A DNA stretch of 64,000 nucleotides from Burkholderiales bacterium (GTDB lineage: Bacteria > Pseudomonadota > Gammaproteobacteria > Burkholderiales > Burkholderiaceae_C), in contig JACPVA010000071.1 of the NCBI GenBank assembly GCA_016191995.1, positions 59,597 through 123,596 on the forward strand, given 5' to 3'. Shown here piece after piece: positions 9,789-18,181 of the stretch (position 1 is its first letter; every line of letters starts with the position of its first letter). The notes beneath the pieces are model-generated. The model did no database searches and was not told where the DNA came from. It was given only the letters and a program-made list of their open reading frames with translations. Position numbers and translations under genes: made by a program.

Positions 9789-12374
9789 ATGCGTGCCTTC
9801 CGGCCACGGCCGAAGAACGGCGGGGCTGTGACCGTGGCATCGCGTCGCGGCACGGCCGCGCTGGCGCTGCAGGCGCTGGCGCTGCTCGCGCTGCTGCTGG
9901 CGCTGGCCGGTGCCATCGCGCCGGGGTGGCGCCAAGCCGCGCCGTTGCTGCTGCTGGTCGACCGCTCGGACAGCATGCCGCGCGAGGCCACCGACCATGC
10001 CCTGGAACGAACGGCGACGCGGCTGCAGCGCGGCGGCGCGGACCGCCTGCGGTCGATCGAGTTCGCAGGTCGTCCGGCGCCGGTGGCGGCCGGCCTCGAC
10101 GCCGGCAGCCGATCCAGCGGCCCAGCCGGCCCGCCCGACCCGGCGATCGCGGCCCCGGCCGGCGACGCCGGCGGATCGCCGGGGGGGCGCGGCGACGCGG
10201 CGCTCGATCCGTCGGCCACCGATATCGAATCGGCGATCGGCGCCGCGCTGGCGCTGCACGCCAGGCAGCCGATCGCCGGGCTGATCCTGCTGTCCGACGG
10301 CTTCGCGACCCGGGGCGATACGCGGCGTGGCTTGCTCGCCGCCGCGGCCGCCGGCGTGCCGGTGAGCTGGATCGAGGTCGGCCGGCCACCGCCGGCGCTG
10401 CACCTGGCCGAGGTGCTCGCCCCCGACCGTGCCACTGCCGGCGAGCCGGTCGCGATCGGCGTGCGCTGGCAGGGGCAGGCGGGGCAGCCGGGGCAGCAGG
10501 GGCAGCCGCTTCGTCTTCGCACGACGGCACGCCAGGGCGACGGCCTGACGCTGCACGCCGAGATCGAGGCCGCGGCCGACGCTGCCGGCGCGACGCTGGC
10601 GCTGACGCCACGCGTGCCGGGGCCGGTGGTCATCGACCTGGAAGCGGTCGAGGTCGACAGCGGCCGCACGCTCGATACCTGGCCGGATGCCGCGCTGATC
10701 GACGTCGCGACGCCGGCGCCGGTGCTGCTGCTGCGCGGCAGTGACGGGCCGCTGGCCGCAAGCCTGCGCGCCGGCGGCTGGCCGATCGATGTGGTGGCGG
10801 CGGCCGGCGTCGCGGCCTACGGCGACGCGCTGGCCGGCTACCGCGCGATCGTCCTCGACGATATCGCGGTCTCGGATGCGCCGGCGCGATTCTGGGACGC
10901 GCTGGCGGCGGCGGTCCGCGATCGTGGTGCAGGCCTGGTCGTGCTCGCCGGCGAGCGATCGCTGGCGGCGGGAGGCATTCGCGGCTCGACGCTCGAGTCG
11001 TTGCTGCCGGTGCGCGCCGAGCCGCCGGCGCTGGACGACGCGGCTTCCGTCGTCTTCGCGGTCGACAAGTCGGGAAGCATGGGCGAGGGCCGTGCCGGTG
11101 TCGATCGCTTCCGGCTCGCGCATCGCGCGGTCGTCGAGACCGCGCGCACGCTGCAGCCGGGCGACCGCGCCGCGCTGCTGGTATTCGACACCACGGCGCG
11201 CGTGCTGCTGGCGCCGGCGCCGGCGTCGCAGGCCACGCCGGCGCTGGCGCGCGATTGGCCCGCGACCCCCGGCGGCGGCACCCGCGTCGCGCCGGCGCTG
11301 CAGGCGGCGGCCGAGTTGTTCGAGTCGGCACCGCCCGGTAGGCGGCTGCTGGTCGTCGTCAGCGACGGCCGCGTCGACGACGCGCCACCCGCGGCGTTGC
11401 TCGCGCGCCTGGCGCGCGAGCGCGTCGAGACGGTCTGGCTCGCGGTCGGCCCCGACGCCGACGTGGCGGCGGTCGAGCGCCTGCTGGGCGCGGACCGCGC
11501 GACGATCCTGCGCGTGGCCGAGGCGGCCGAATTGCCGCAGGCGATGCGCAGCGGGATCGAGCGCCGGCGCGCGCGTGTCGAGCGTGGCGGCTTCGCGGTG
11601 CGCCAGCTGTTGCCGCTGCCGTTCGAGCCCGGGGACCTCGCCGCCTGGCCACCCGTCCAGGCATACGCGACGACGCGCGCGCACGACGACGCGCGGGTCT
11701 CGCTGGCGAGCGAACGCGGCGACCCGCTGATCGTTTTCGGCCGCGCAGGCGCGGGGCGCAGCGCCTTCGTCGCCAGCGGCATGGGCGCATGGACGCCACG
11801 CTGGGCTGCGTGGGACGGCTGGCCCGCGCTGGCAGGCGGGCTGCTGGCCTGGGCGGCGGGGACGCCGCCTGCGGCGACGCTGAGCGTCGCCGACGACCCC
11901 GCCGGGCTTCGGATCGACCTCGATCTCGCTGCCGACGCGGCCCTCGCCGCGCTGGATGCGGTCGTCTTGGAGCTGACCTCGCCGGCCGGGCTGCGCCGCT
12001 CGGTCGCGGCCGAGCCGGTCGCGCCCGGGCGCTGGCGCGCGCGTTTGCCCGACCCCGCAGCCGGGCTCCACCGGGTGCGCTGGGTCGCGCCGGCCGGCAC
12101 GCTGCAACGCTGGCACCTGAGGCCGGCTCCAGGCGAGTCGCGCACCTGGGGCGTATCGCCTGCGATCGCAAGCTGGCGCGCCGAGGGGCTGCTGACCGAC
12201 GCCGACGCGCTGCCGGCCGCCGCGCTCGCGCCCCGGTCACCGGGTGCCGGCTTGGAGGCGCCCGACGCGAGGTGGCTGCTGCTGGCGTTGGGGTTTGCGC
12301 TCGCCGGCATCGTCGTCGATCGCTGGCGCCCGCGCATTGCGGCTCCTTGGCGCCGGAGCATGCCAGGTGCCTGA
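9789..12374 (+). CDS. Large VWA-domain membrane protein
   Basis: I chose ATG 9789, the first good in-frame start after the BatA-like gene. The 861-residue product has a membrane segment at about residues 24-45, a first VWA-like segment with a degenerate metal site (LLLLVDRSDSM, about 53-63), and a second VWA domain with an intact-looking metal motif (VFAVDKSGSMG, about 421-431). A C-terminal membrane anchor lies near residue 835. This layout matches large membrane VWA proteins downstream of MoxR, which often carry a glutamine-amidotransferase-like fold between the anchors; here the stretch SYRAIVLDDIAV-like (about residue 350) would fit, but I see no catalytic triad. Last gene of the operon; a strong palindrome follows at 12460-12497. 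Confidence 0.82.
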   Translation: MRAFRPRPKNGGAVTVASRRGTAALALQALALLALLLALAGAIAPGWRQAAPLLLLVDRSDSMPREATDHALERTATRLQRGGADRLRSIEFAGRPAPVAAGLDAGSRSSGPAGPPDPAIAAPAGDAGGSPGGRGDAALDPSATDIESAIGAALALHARQPIAGLILLSDGFATRGDTRRGLLAAAAAGVPVSWIEVGRPPPALHLAEVLAPDRATAGEPVAIGVRWQGQAGQPGQQGQPLRLRTTARQGDGLTLHAEIEAAADAAGATLALTPRVPGPVVIDLEAVEVDSGRTLDTWPDAALIDVATPAPVLLLRGSDGPLAASLRAGGWPIDVVAAAGVAAYGDALAGYRAIVLDDIAVSDAPARFWDALAAAVRDRGAGLVVLAGERSLAAGGIRGSTLESLLPVRAEPPALDDAASVVFAVDKSGSMGEGRAGVDRFRLAHRAVVETARTLQPGDRAALLVFDTTARVLLAPAPASQATPALARDWPATPGGGTRVAPALQAAAELFESAPPGRRLLVVVSDGRVDDAPPAALLARLARERVETVWLAVGPDADVAAVERLLGADRATILRVAEAAELPQAMRSGIERRRARVERGGFAVRQLLPLPFEPGDLAAWPPVQAYATTRAHDDARVSLASERGDPLIVFGRAGAGRSAFVASGMGAWTPRWAAWDGWPALAGGLLAWAAGTPPAATLSVADDPAGLRIDLDLAADAALAALDAVVLELTSPAGLRRSVAAEPVAPGRWRARLPDPAAGLHRVRWVAPAGTLQRWHLRPAPGESRTWGVSPAIASWRAEGLLTDADALPAAALAPRSPGAGLEAPDARWLLLALGFALAGIVVDRWRPRIAAPWRRSMPGA

Positions 12375-12459
12375 ACGGGAGGCGGACTCGTCCGCCGACT
12401 GCGGCCAGGCTCGTGCGGGACGCCGTGCGCGTGACGATCGCCCGGGCAGATGTGGAAGT

Positions 12460-12497
12460 CTTTCATGATCCGGGGGTGTTGCCCCGGATCATGAAAG
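12460..12497. terminator. Palindromic repeat / probable bidirectional terminator
   Basis: A perfect 16-bp inverted repeat (arms 12460-12475 and 12482-12497, CTTTCATGATCCGGGG and its complement) is separated by a 6-base loop. It lies between the convergent VWA gene (ends 12374) and VTT gene (ends 12520), so it fits a bidirectional terminator, although no long T tract follows. A related palindrome with the same core and flank is at 31908-31943, so it is also a member of a dispersed repeat family. Confidence 0.75.
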
Positions 12498-12519
12498 CTT
12501 TGCGGGGATCGCCTCTGCG

Positions 12520-13266
12520 TCAGCTCCGAATCGCCGGTGCCTTTGCCACGCGCATCAGTCGCCTCGCCAGCAGCACCAGCAATGCCGGCAGCCCCATCGC
12601 GGCCAGCGAGGCCCATACGAAGCTTTGCTGCGACGCCGAAGCCGCCCCGATGCCCGCGTAGAGCGCAGCGACGACGAGGTTGCCGACCGAGACCAGAAAC
12701 GCAAACCGGGCCACCGGCATGCGGGCGGTCCCGGCCAGCACGACCGTCGCCTCGGCGAGCACCGGCACCGCACGCACGGCGACGATCAGCAAGTCACCTC
12801 GGGTCTCGGCCCAGGCGCGCAGGCGGTCGAGTTCGGCCGTGCCGACGATCCGCCGCGCGGCCGGCTCGCCCGCGACGCGGCCGAGCGCGTAGCCAACGGC
12901 CGACGCACAACTCAGGCCGACGAAGCAGGCCAGCGTCCCGGCACCAGCGCCGAGCAGGTAGCCCGCGGTGGCGAGGACGAAGCTCGACGGGATCGGCAGC
13001 ACGATGTCGACGAGCAGGAGGCCGACCACCGCCAGCGTGACGTATCCGACCGACCGACCCGCGTGCAGTGCGTCCTCGGCGAAAGCGGCCAAGCGATCGT
13101 CCAGCAGCACGAACGGCAGCAGCACGAAACCGGCCAGCAGCAGCGCGAACAGGCCCCAGCGCGCGACGCGGACCAGCCGGTGCGGGATCGACCGCGCAAC
13201 CGCCGGACCCGGCGACGGCGCGGCAGCGGCGTCCGATGCGTCCGACCTCGATTGCATTGGGGTCAT
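12520..13266 (-). CDS. VTT-domain (TVP38/DedA-type) membrane protein
   Basis: The 248-residue product has a charged N terminus, then hydrophobic segments at about residues 35-55 and 75-110. It shows the VTT/SNARE-associated pattern: IPSSFVLATAGYLLGAGAG, then SCASAVGYALGR, and later VRAVPVLAEATVVLAGTARM. Two more C-terminal segments follow. VTT proteins are inner-membrane proteins linked to lipid scrambling or undecaprenyl-phosphate recycling; the specific substrate here is unknown. It is a monocistronic minus-strand gene between two plus-strand operons. Start ATG 13266 is the first of two candidates (M1, M4). Confidence 0.85.
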   Translation of the reverse strand: MTPMQSRSDASDAAAAPSPGPAVARSIPHRLVRVARWGLFALLLAGFVLLPFVLLDDRLAAFAEDALHAGRSVGYVTLAVVGLLLVDIVLPIPSSFVLATAGYLLGAGAGTLACFVGLSCASAVGYALGRVAGEPAARRIVGTAELDRLRAWAETRGDLLIVAVRAVPVLAEATVVLAGTARMPVARFAFLVSVGNLVVAALYAGIGAASASQQSFVWASLAAMGLPALLVLLARRLMRVAKAPAIRS

Positions 13267-13653
13267 ACATTCAGCCTAGGCGATGCATTGCCTGCCCGTC
13301 AAGACTCCGCCCAGGCGGGGCTCGCTGCGCGGCCGACGATCATGCGAAGCCGCACGCCAGGCATGCCGTAGCGGCCGCGCGGTCGCGCCACCGGCCACCT
13401 GTTGGCGCTCGATCGATCGTGCAGCGCATCACGCGACGCGCCCACACCCCCCGGATTCGAAGGTGCCCCGTCGCGAGACCGGCCGCTACACTGCATCGGA
13501 CGAGGAACGAGAACGTTTTCCAGTGGCGCGGAGGTGGTGCGACGATGGCTTGCGGTGCAAGCGCCGATGCGGTCGTCCGGCGGCATGCCGCGACGCCGCG
13601 ATCGCGCTCGCCCGGCGCGGGGGCGTCGCCAGCGACGCAGCGGGTGCCTGCGC
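13267..13653. other. 387-bp intergenic region upstream of the ebo cluster
   Basis: This is a divergent region between the VTT gene (minus) and the ebo cluster (plus), so it should hold both promoters. A TACACT hexamer at 13487-13492 could be a -10 element for the ebo operon, but no convincing -35 is seen at the right distance. The frame of eboF stays open upstream to 13402, but those codons look like non-coding DNA (Arg/Ala/Ser-rich, no domain). No RNA gene or repeat was recognised. Confidence 0.45.
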
Positions 13654-15048
13654 ATGACGCCGACCCTCGTCCTCGACGTCGTCGGCCTGACCCCGGCGCT
13701 GCTCGCGCACGCGCCCAACCTGGCGGCCTTGGCGCAGGCGGGCGCGATGCGGCCGCTGCAGACCGTACTGCCCGCGGTCACGGCGAGCGTGCAGTCCACG
13801 CTGCTGACCGGGCTGCCGCCCGCCGGGCACGGCATCGTCGGCAACGGCTGGTATTTCCGCGAGCTGTCCGAGGTCTGGCTGTGGCGGCAGTCGAACCGCC
13901 TCGTCGGCGGCGAGAAGATCTGGGACGCGGCACGCCGGCGCGACCCGGCGTTCAGCTGCGCTCAGCTGTTCTGGTGGTACAACATGTACGCCGATGTCGA
14001 CGTCGCCGTGACGCCGCGGCCGATGTACCTGGCCGACGGACGCAAGCTGCCCGACATCCACACCCACCCGGCCGAGCTGCGCGACCGCCTGCAGCAGCGG
14101 CTCGGGCCTTTTCCGCTCTTCCGTTTCTGGGGCCCGGCGGCCGATATCGTCTCGTCGCGCTGGATCGCCGACTGCGCGCTGCAGGTGTTCGCCGAGCAGC
14201 GCCCGACGCTGACGCTGGTCTACCTGCCGCACCTGGACTACGACCTGCAGCGCCTGGGTCCGAACCACCCCGGCATCCCGGCGCAGGTGGCGGCGGTCGA
14301 CGCGCTGTGCGCGCCGCTGATCGACGCCGCGCGGCGCGCCGGCGCGCATGTGGTGGCGCTTTCCGAGTACGGCATCACCGAGGTCTCGCGCCCGGTGCAC
14401 GTCAACCGCGCGCTGCGCGAGGCCGGCTGGCTGAGGGTGCGCGTCGAGCGCGGGCGCGAGCTGCTCGACGCCGGCGCGTCGGACGCCTTCGCCGTTGCCG
14501 ATCATCAGGTCGCGCATGTCTATGTCAGGCGGCCGGAGCTGATCGCGCCGGTCGCGCAGGCGCTGGCGGCGCTGCCCGGCGTCGAGGCGGTGCTGGACGA
14601 GGCCGGCAAGCGCGCCGCGGGGCTGGCCCACGAGCGTGCCGGCGAGCTGGTCGCGGTCTCGGCCGCCGACAGCTGGTTTACCTACTACCACTGGCTCGAC
14701 GATGCGCGTGCGCCGGACTTCGCGCGCACGGTCGACATCCACCGCAAGCCGGGCTACGACCCGGTCGAGCTCTTCATCGACCCGCAGATCCGCTTCCCGC
14801 GGCTGGCGCTGGCGTCGCGGCTCGCGCGCAGGGCGATCGGTTTTCGCACGCTGATGGACGTGATCGGGCTGGACGCCGGCATCGTGCGCGGCTCGCACGG
14901 CCGGCCGACCGACCGCGCGGAGGACGGCCCGCTGATCATCAGCAGCGCGCCCGAACTGCTGCCCGAGTCGCCGGTGCCGGCGGCCGCCGTCAAGCAGATC
15001 CTGCTCGACCATCTCTTCCCGCCCGGCGCGCGGCGGGTGCCGGTGTGA
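13654..15048 (+). CDS. eboF: EboF-type alkaline phosphatase-superfamily phosphodiesterase
   Basis: I chose ATG 13654 because residues from there match the nucleotide pyrophosphatase/phosphodiesterase fold from its first strand; the open frame extends further upstream without domain content. In the 464-residue product the metal/nucleophile pattern is visible: LDVVG with Asp8, AVTASVQSTLLTG with Thr43 as candidate nucleophile, HLDYDLQ, SEYGITEV in place of the common SDHGM, and a final SHGRPT. No signal peptide is seen, so it is probably cytoplasmic. It is the first gene of a six-gene cluster matching the ebo set, whose members are linked in cyanobacteria to moving scytonemin precursors towards the periplasm. 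The substrate is unknown. Confidence 0.82.
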   Translation: MTPTLVLDVVGLTPALLAHAPNLAALAQAGAMRPLQTVLPAVTASVQSTLLTGLPPAGHGIVGNGWYFRELSEVWLWRQSNRLVGGEKIWDAARRRDPAFSCAQLFWWYNMYADVDVAVTPRPMYLADGRKLPDIHTHPAELRDRLQQRLGPFPLFRFWGPAADIVSSRWIADCALQVFAEQRPTLTLVYLPHLDYDLQRLGPNHPGIPAQVAAVDALCAPLIDAARRAGAHVVALSEYGITEVSRPVHVNRALREAGWLRVRVERGRELLDAGASDAFAVADHQVAHVYVRRPELIAPVAQALAALPGVEAVLDEAGKRAAGLAHERAGELVAVSAADSWFTYYHWLDDARAPDFARTVDIHRKPGYDPVELFIDPQIRFPRLALASRLARRAIGFRTLMDVIGLDAGIVRGSHGRPTDRAEDGPLIISSAPELLPESPVPAAAVKQILLDHLFPPGARRVPV

Positions 15049-15052
15049 AGCG

Positions 15053-15952
15053 ATGATCGCGCCGGGCAATGCCGGCCCCGCGGCCCTGCTGGATCGCTGG
15101 CTCGACCGGCGGCTCGACCCCGAGGCCGCGCGCTGGCTGCGCGACGCCGTCGCGTCGCTGACCGGTGGCGGCAGCGACCGCGACCTGTACCGCAGCATCA
15201 GCCTGGCCGCGCGCAAGCTCGGCAAGGCGCCGCTCGCGCTCGATGGCATCGAGCGGGCCGACGCCGGGCAGGCCCGCGCAGGCTGGGACCCATCGCCGTG
15301 GACCGTCGACCAGGCCGCGCGCGTGCGGCTGTTGCTGGCCACCGGCAGCCGGGCCGATGCCTTCGTGCGCCGGCTCGACCAGCTTTGCGCGTCCGCCGAC
15401 CTCGACGAACTGGTGGCCTTCCACCGCGGCCTGCCGCTCTACCCCGACCCGCCGCGCCACCGGCTGCGCGCGGCCGAGGGGCTGCGATCGAGCATGAAGG
15501 TCGTCTTCGAGGCGGTCGCGCAGCGCAACCCCTACCCCGCCGAGGAGCTGGCCGAGCCGGCGTGGAACCAGATGGTGCTCAAGGCGCTGTTCGTCGGCAG
15601 CACGCTCGACCCGATCGTCGGCCTGGACCGGCGCGCCAACCCGGCGCTGGCGCGCATGCTGGCCGACTATGCGCGCGAGCGCCGGGCCGCGCGGCGCCCG
15701 GTCAGCCCCGAGCTGTGGCGCTGCGTCGGGCCCTTCGCCAGCGGCGCGCTGCTCGACGATATCGCGCGCGTGCTCGACCAGGGCGATGGCGCCGAGCGCG
15801 ACGCTGCGCTGCGATCGCTCGAACATGCCGTCGACCCCGCCGCGCGCACGCTGTGGCAGCGCCACGCCGGCGCCAGCCCGGCCCCGGCAGCCGATCGCCG
15901 AGGTCCGCACGGCCCGGCCGGCGCGGCCGAATCCACGGAGACCCGACCATGA
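15053..15952 (+). CDS. eboA: EboA-family metabolite traffic protein
   Basis: The 299-residue product carries the segment I associate with EboA: NPYPAEELAEPAWNQMVLKA near residues 160-179, followed by LF and TLDPIVGLDRRANPALA. It looks soluble and alpha-helical, with a Pro/Ala-rich C-terminal tail. EboA has no known catalytic activity and is a marker of ebo clusters. It starts 4 bases after eboF and its stop overlaps the eboB start by 4 bases, so it is translationally coupled. The identification rests on this motif plus the five neighbouring ebo genes. Confidence 0.85.
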   Translation: MIAPGNAGPAALLDRWLDRRLDPEAARWLRDAVASLTGGGSDRDLYRSISLAARKLGKAPLALDGIERADAGQARAGWDPSPWTVDQAARVRLLLATGSRADAFVRRLDQLCASADLDELVAFHRGLPLYPDPPRHRLRAAEGLRSSMKVVFEAVAQRNPYPAEELAEPAWNQMVLKALFVGSTLDPIVGLDRRANPALARMLADYARERRAARRPVSPELWRCVGPFASGALLDDIARVLDQGDGAERDAALRSLEHAVDPAARTLWQRHAGASPAPAADRRGPHGPAGAAESTETRP

Positions 15953-16875
15953 AGCTGATCGACCCGCACATCCACATGTCCGCGCGGACGACCGACGACT
16001 ACGAGCGCATGCGCGCCGCCGGCATCGTCGCCGTCATCGAGCCCGCGTTCTGGCTCGGCCAGCCGCGCACCTCGGTCGGCAGCTTCGTCGACTACTTCTC
16101 CAGCCTGGTCGGCTGGGAGCGATTCCGCGCGTCGCAGTTCGGCATCCGCCATTACTGCACGATCGGGCTGAACAGCAAGGAGGCCAACAACGAGGCGCTC
16201 GCCGAGGCGGTGCTCGATATCCTGCCGCGCTACCTCGCGAAGGAAGGGGTGGTCGCGGTCGGCGAGATCGGCTACGACGACCAGACCGACCTCGAGGACC
16301 GCTACTACCGCGCCCAGCTCGCGCTGGCGCGCGAGCACGAGATGCTGGTGATGGTGCACACGCCGCACCGCGACAAGAAGTCCGGGACGATCCGCAGCAT
16401 GGAGGTCGCGCTCGAGATGGGCATGGCGCCGCAGCATGTGGTGATCGATCACAACAACGAGGAGACGGTGCGCGACGTGCTCGACCGCGGCTTCTGGGCC
16501 GCATTCACGCTCTACCCGCAGACCAAGATGGGCAACGAGCGCATGGTCGAGGTCGTGCGCCGCTTCGGCAGCGAGCGCATCTTCATCGACTCCAGCGCCG
16601 ACTGGGGCGTGTCGGACCCGCTGGCGGTGCCGAAGACGGCGCGCCTGATGCTGGAGCGCGGCATCGCGCCGGCCGAGGTCGAGGCCGTCTGCTACCGCAA
16701 TGCGCTGGCCGCCTACGGGCAGAGCGGGCAGTTCAGCGAGTCCGACTGGGAGGCGCCGCAGGCGCTCGACCAGCGCGAGCTGTTCGAGGGCAACTCGGTG
16801 CTGCGCGGGCAGACCCCGCGCGTCGATGGACCGCCCGAGATCCCGGCGCCGGCCGACTCCATCGTCATCGAATGA
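15949..16875 (+). CDS. eboB: EboB TatD-family metal-dependent hydrolase
   Basis: The 308-residue product has a TatD-type TIM-barrel metal site: HIH at residues 7-9, GEIGYDD (Glu ligand), MVHTPH, VIDHNN and FIDSSADWG (Asp ligand). TatD relatives are metal-dependent nucleases or amidohydrolases; EboB members sit in ebo clusters and their substrate is unknown. Start ATG 15949 overlaps eboA by 4 bases (ATGA). The C-terminal 50 residues extend beyond the barrel and are not recognised. The next gene begins 31 bases downstream. Confidence 0.88.
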   Translation: MKLIDPHIHMSARTTDDYERMRAAGIVAVIEPAFWLGQPRTSVGSFVDYFSSLVGWERFRASQFGIRHYCTIGLNSKEANNEALAEAVLDILPRYLAKEGVVAVGEIGYDDQTDLEDRYYRAQLALAREHEMLVMVHTPHRDKKSGTIRSMEVALEMGMAPQHVVIDHNNEETVRDVLDRGFWAAFTLYPQTKMGNERMVEVVRRFGSERIFIDSSADWGVSDPLAVPKTARLMLERGIAPAEVEAVCYRNALAAYGQSGQFSESDWEAPQALDQRELFEGNSVLRGQTPRVDGPPEIPAPADSIVIE

Positions 16876-16906
16876 CCGAGCCAAGGCACGAAAGGATGCC
16901 CGACCG

Positions 16907-18181
16907 ATGAGCGCCGAGATCGCCCGCCTGCCGCCGCGCCGCGACCGCGCGCCGCGCCACGCCACCGACCTCGGCGTGGTCGGCCCCGAGGCGGCGGCGC
17001 CGCCCGGCGCACCGCACGCGGTCTACCTGCAGTCGTTCGCCGTGCGCTACGAATACCCGGTGTGCTTCACCGAGCATCTGTTCGCGCCCGGCAACCCGGT
17101 CTTCCGCGACACGCTGCGGCGGCGCGAGCCCGGACGCAGGCACCGCTTCGTCGTCTTCGTCGACGGCAGCGTCGCGGCGTCGTTCCCGTCGCTGGCGCAC
17201 GATATCGCCGGCTATGCGAGCTGCCACGCCGATGCGATCGAGCTGGCGGCCCCGGCCGAGGTGCTGCCGGGCGGCGAGTCGGTCAAGAACGATCCGGCGC
17301 TGGTCACGCGGCTCCAGCATTGGCTGGTCGACCACGGGATCGACCGCCACGCCTTCGTCGTCGGCATCGGCGGCGGCGCGATGCTCGACCTCGTCGGCTT
17401 CGTCGCGGCGTCGACGCACCGCGGCATCCGCCACGTTCGCGTGCCGACGACGGTGCTGGCGCAGAACGACTCCGGCGTCGGCGTCAAGAACGGCGTCAAT
17501 GCCTTCGGCGTGAAGAACCTGCTCGGCGCCTTCGCACCGCCGTTCGCGGTGCTGAACGACGCCGACTTCCTGCGCACGCTGCAGCCGCGCGACAAGATCG
17601 CCGGCATGGCCGAGGCGGTCAAGGTGGCGCTGATCCGCGACCGCGACTTCTTCGATTGGCTGGAGGCGAGCGCCGACGCGCTGCGCGCCTGCGAGCCGGC
17701 GGCGATGAACCGCATGATCCGCCGCTGCGCCGAGCTGCACATGCGCCAGATCGCGCATGGCGGCGACCCCTTCGAGAGCGGCAGCGCGCGGCCGCTCGAC
17801 TACGGCCACTGGTCGGCGCACAAGCTCGAGGCGCTCACCGCGCATGAATTGCGCCACGGCGAGGCGGTCGCGATCGGCCTGGCGATCGACACGCGCTACG
17901 CGGTGCAGCTCGGGATGCTGCGCGCCGGTGGCGACGATCGTGTCTACGCGCTGCTCAAGCGGCTCGGATTCCACCTCTGGCACCCGATGCTCGAGGCGCG
18001 CGACGCCACCGGCCACCTGCTGCTGCTGCGCGGGCTGCAGGACTTCCGCGAGCACCTCGGCGGCGAGCTGACGATCACGCTGCTGCGCGAGCTCGGCGTC
18101 GGCGAGGAGGTGCACCAGATGGACGGCGACGAGATCGTTCGCGCGCTGGCCTGGTTGCGCCAGCGGGAGATGGGCGCGTGA
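16907..18181 (+). CDS. eboD: EboD 3-dehydroquinate-synthase-like enzyme
   Basis: The 424-residue product belongs to the sugar-phosphate cyclase (dehydroquinate synthase) fold. Visible features are the GIGGGAMLDLVGF dinucleotide-binding loop, PTTVLAQNDSGVGVKNGVN, KNLLGAFAPP, AGMAEAVKVALIRD (Glu metal ligand), GHWSAHKLE and RHGEAVAIG (His ligands). It differs from housekeeping AroB at the active-site loop (VGVKNGVNAFGVKN), as expected for an ebo member with a different substrate. Start ATG 16907 lies 31 bases after eboB, and its stop overlaps eboE by 4 bases. The context makes a shikimate-pathway role unlikely. Confidence 0.88.
   Translation: MSAEIARLPPRRDRAPRHATDLGVVGPEAAAPPGAPHAVYLQSFAVRYEYPVCFTEHLFAPGNPVFRDTLRRREPGRRHRFVVFVDGSVAASFPSLAHDIAGYASCHADAIELAAPAEVLPGGESVKNDPALVTRLQHWLVDHGIDRHAFVVGIGGGAMLDLVGFVAASTHRGIRHVRVPTTVLAQNDSGVGVKNGVNAFGVKNLLGAFAPPFAVLNDADFLRTLQPRDKIAGMAEAVKVALIRDRDFFDWLEASADALRACEPAAMNRMIRRCAELHMRQIAHGGDPFESGSARPLDYGHWSAHKLEALTAHELRHGEAVAIGLAIDTRYAVQLGMLRAGGDDRVYALLKRLGFHLWHPMLEARDATGHLLLLRGLQDFREHLGGELTITLLRELGVGEEVHQMDGDEIVRALAWLRQREMGA

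Noticed and set aside
6830..10669. Long minus-strand open frame (about 1280 codons) across the MoxR/DUF58/BatA region
   Set aside because: It is the shadow of well-supported plus-strand genes, Ser/Arg-rich and without motifs.
16907..18181. Annotation of the cyclase gene as aroB of the shikimate pathway
   Set aside because: It is coupled to ebo genes and its active-site loop differs from housekeeping dehydroquinate synthase.
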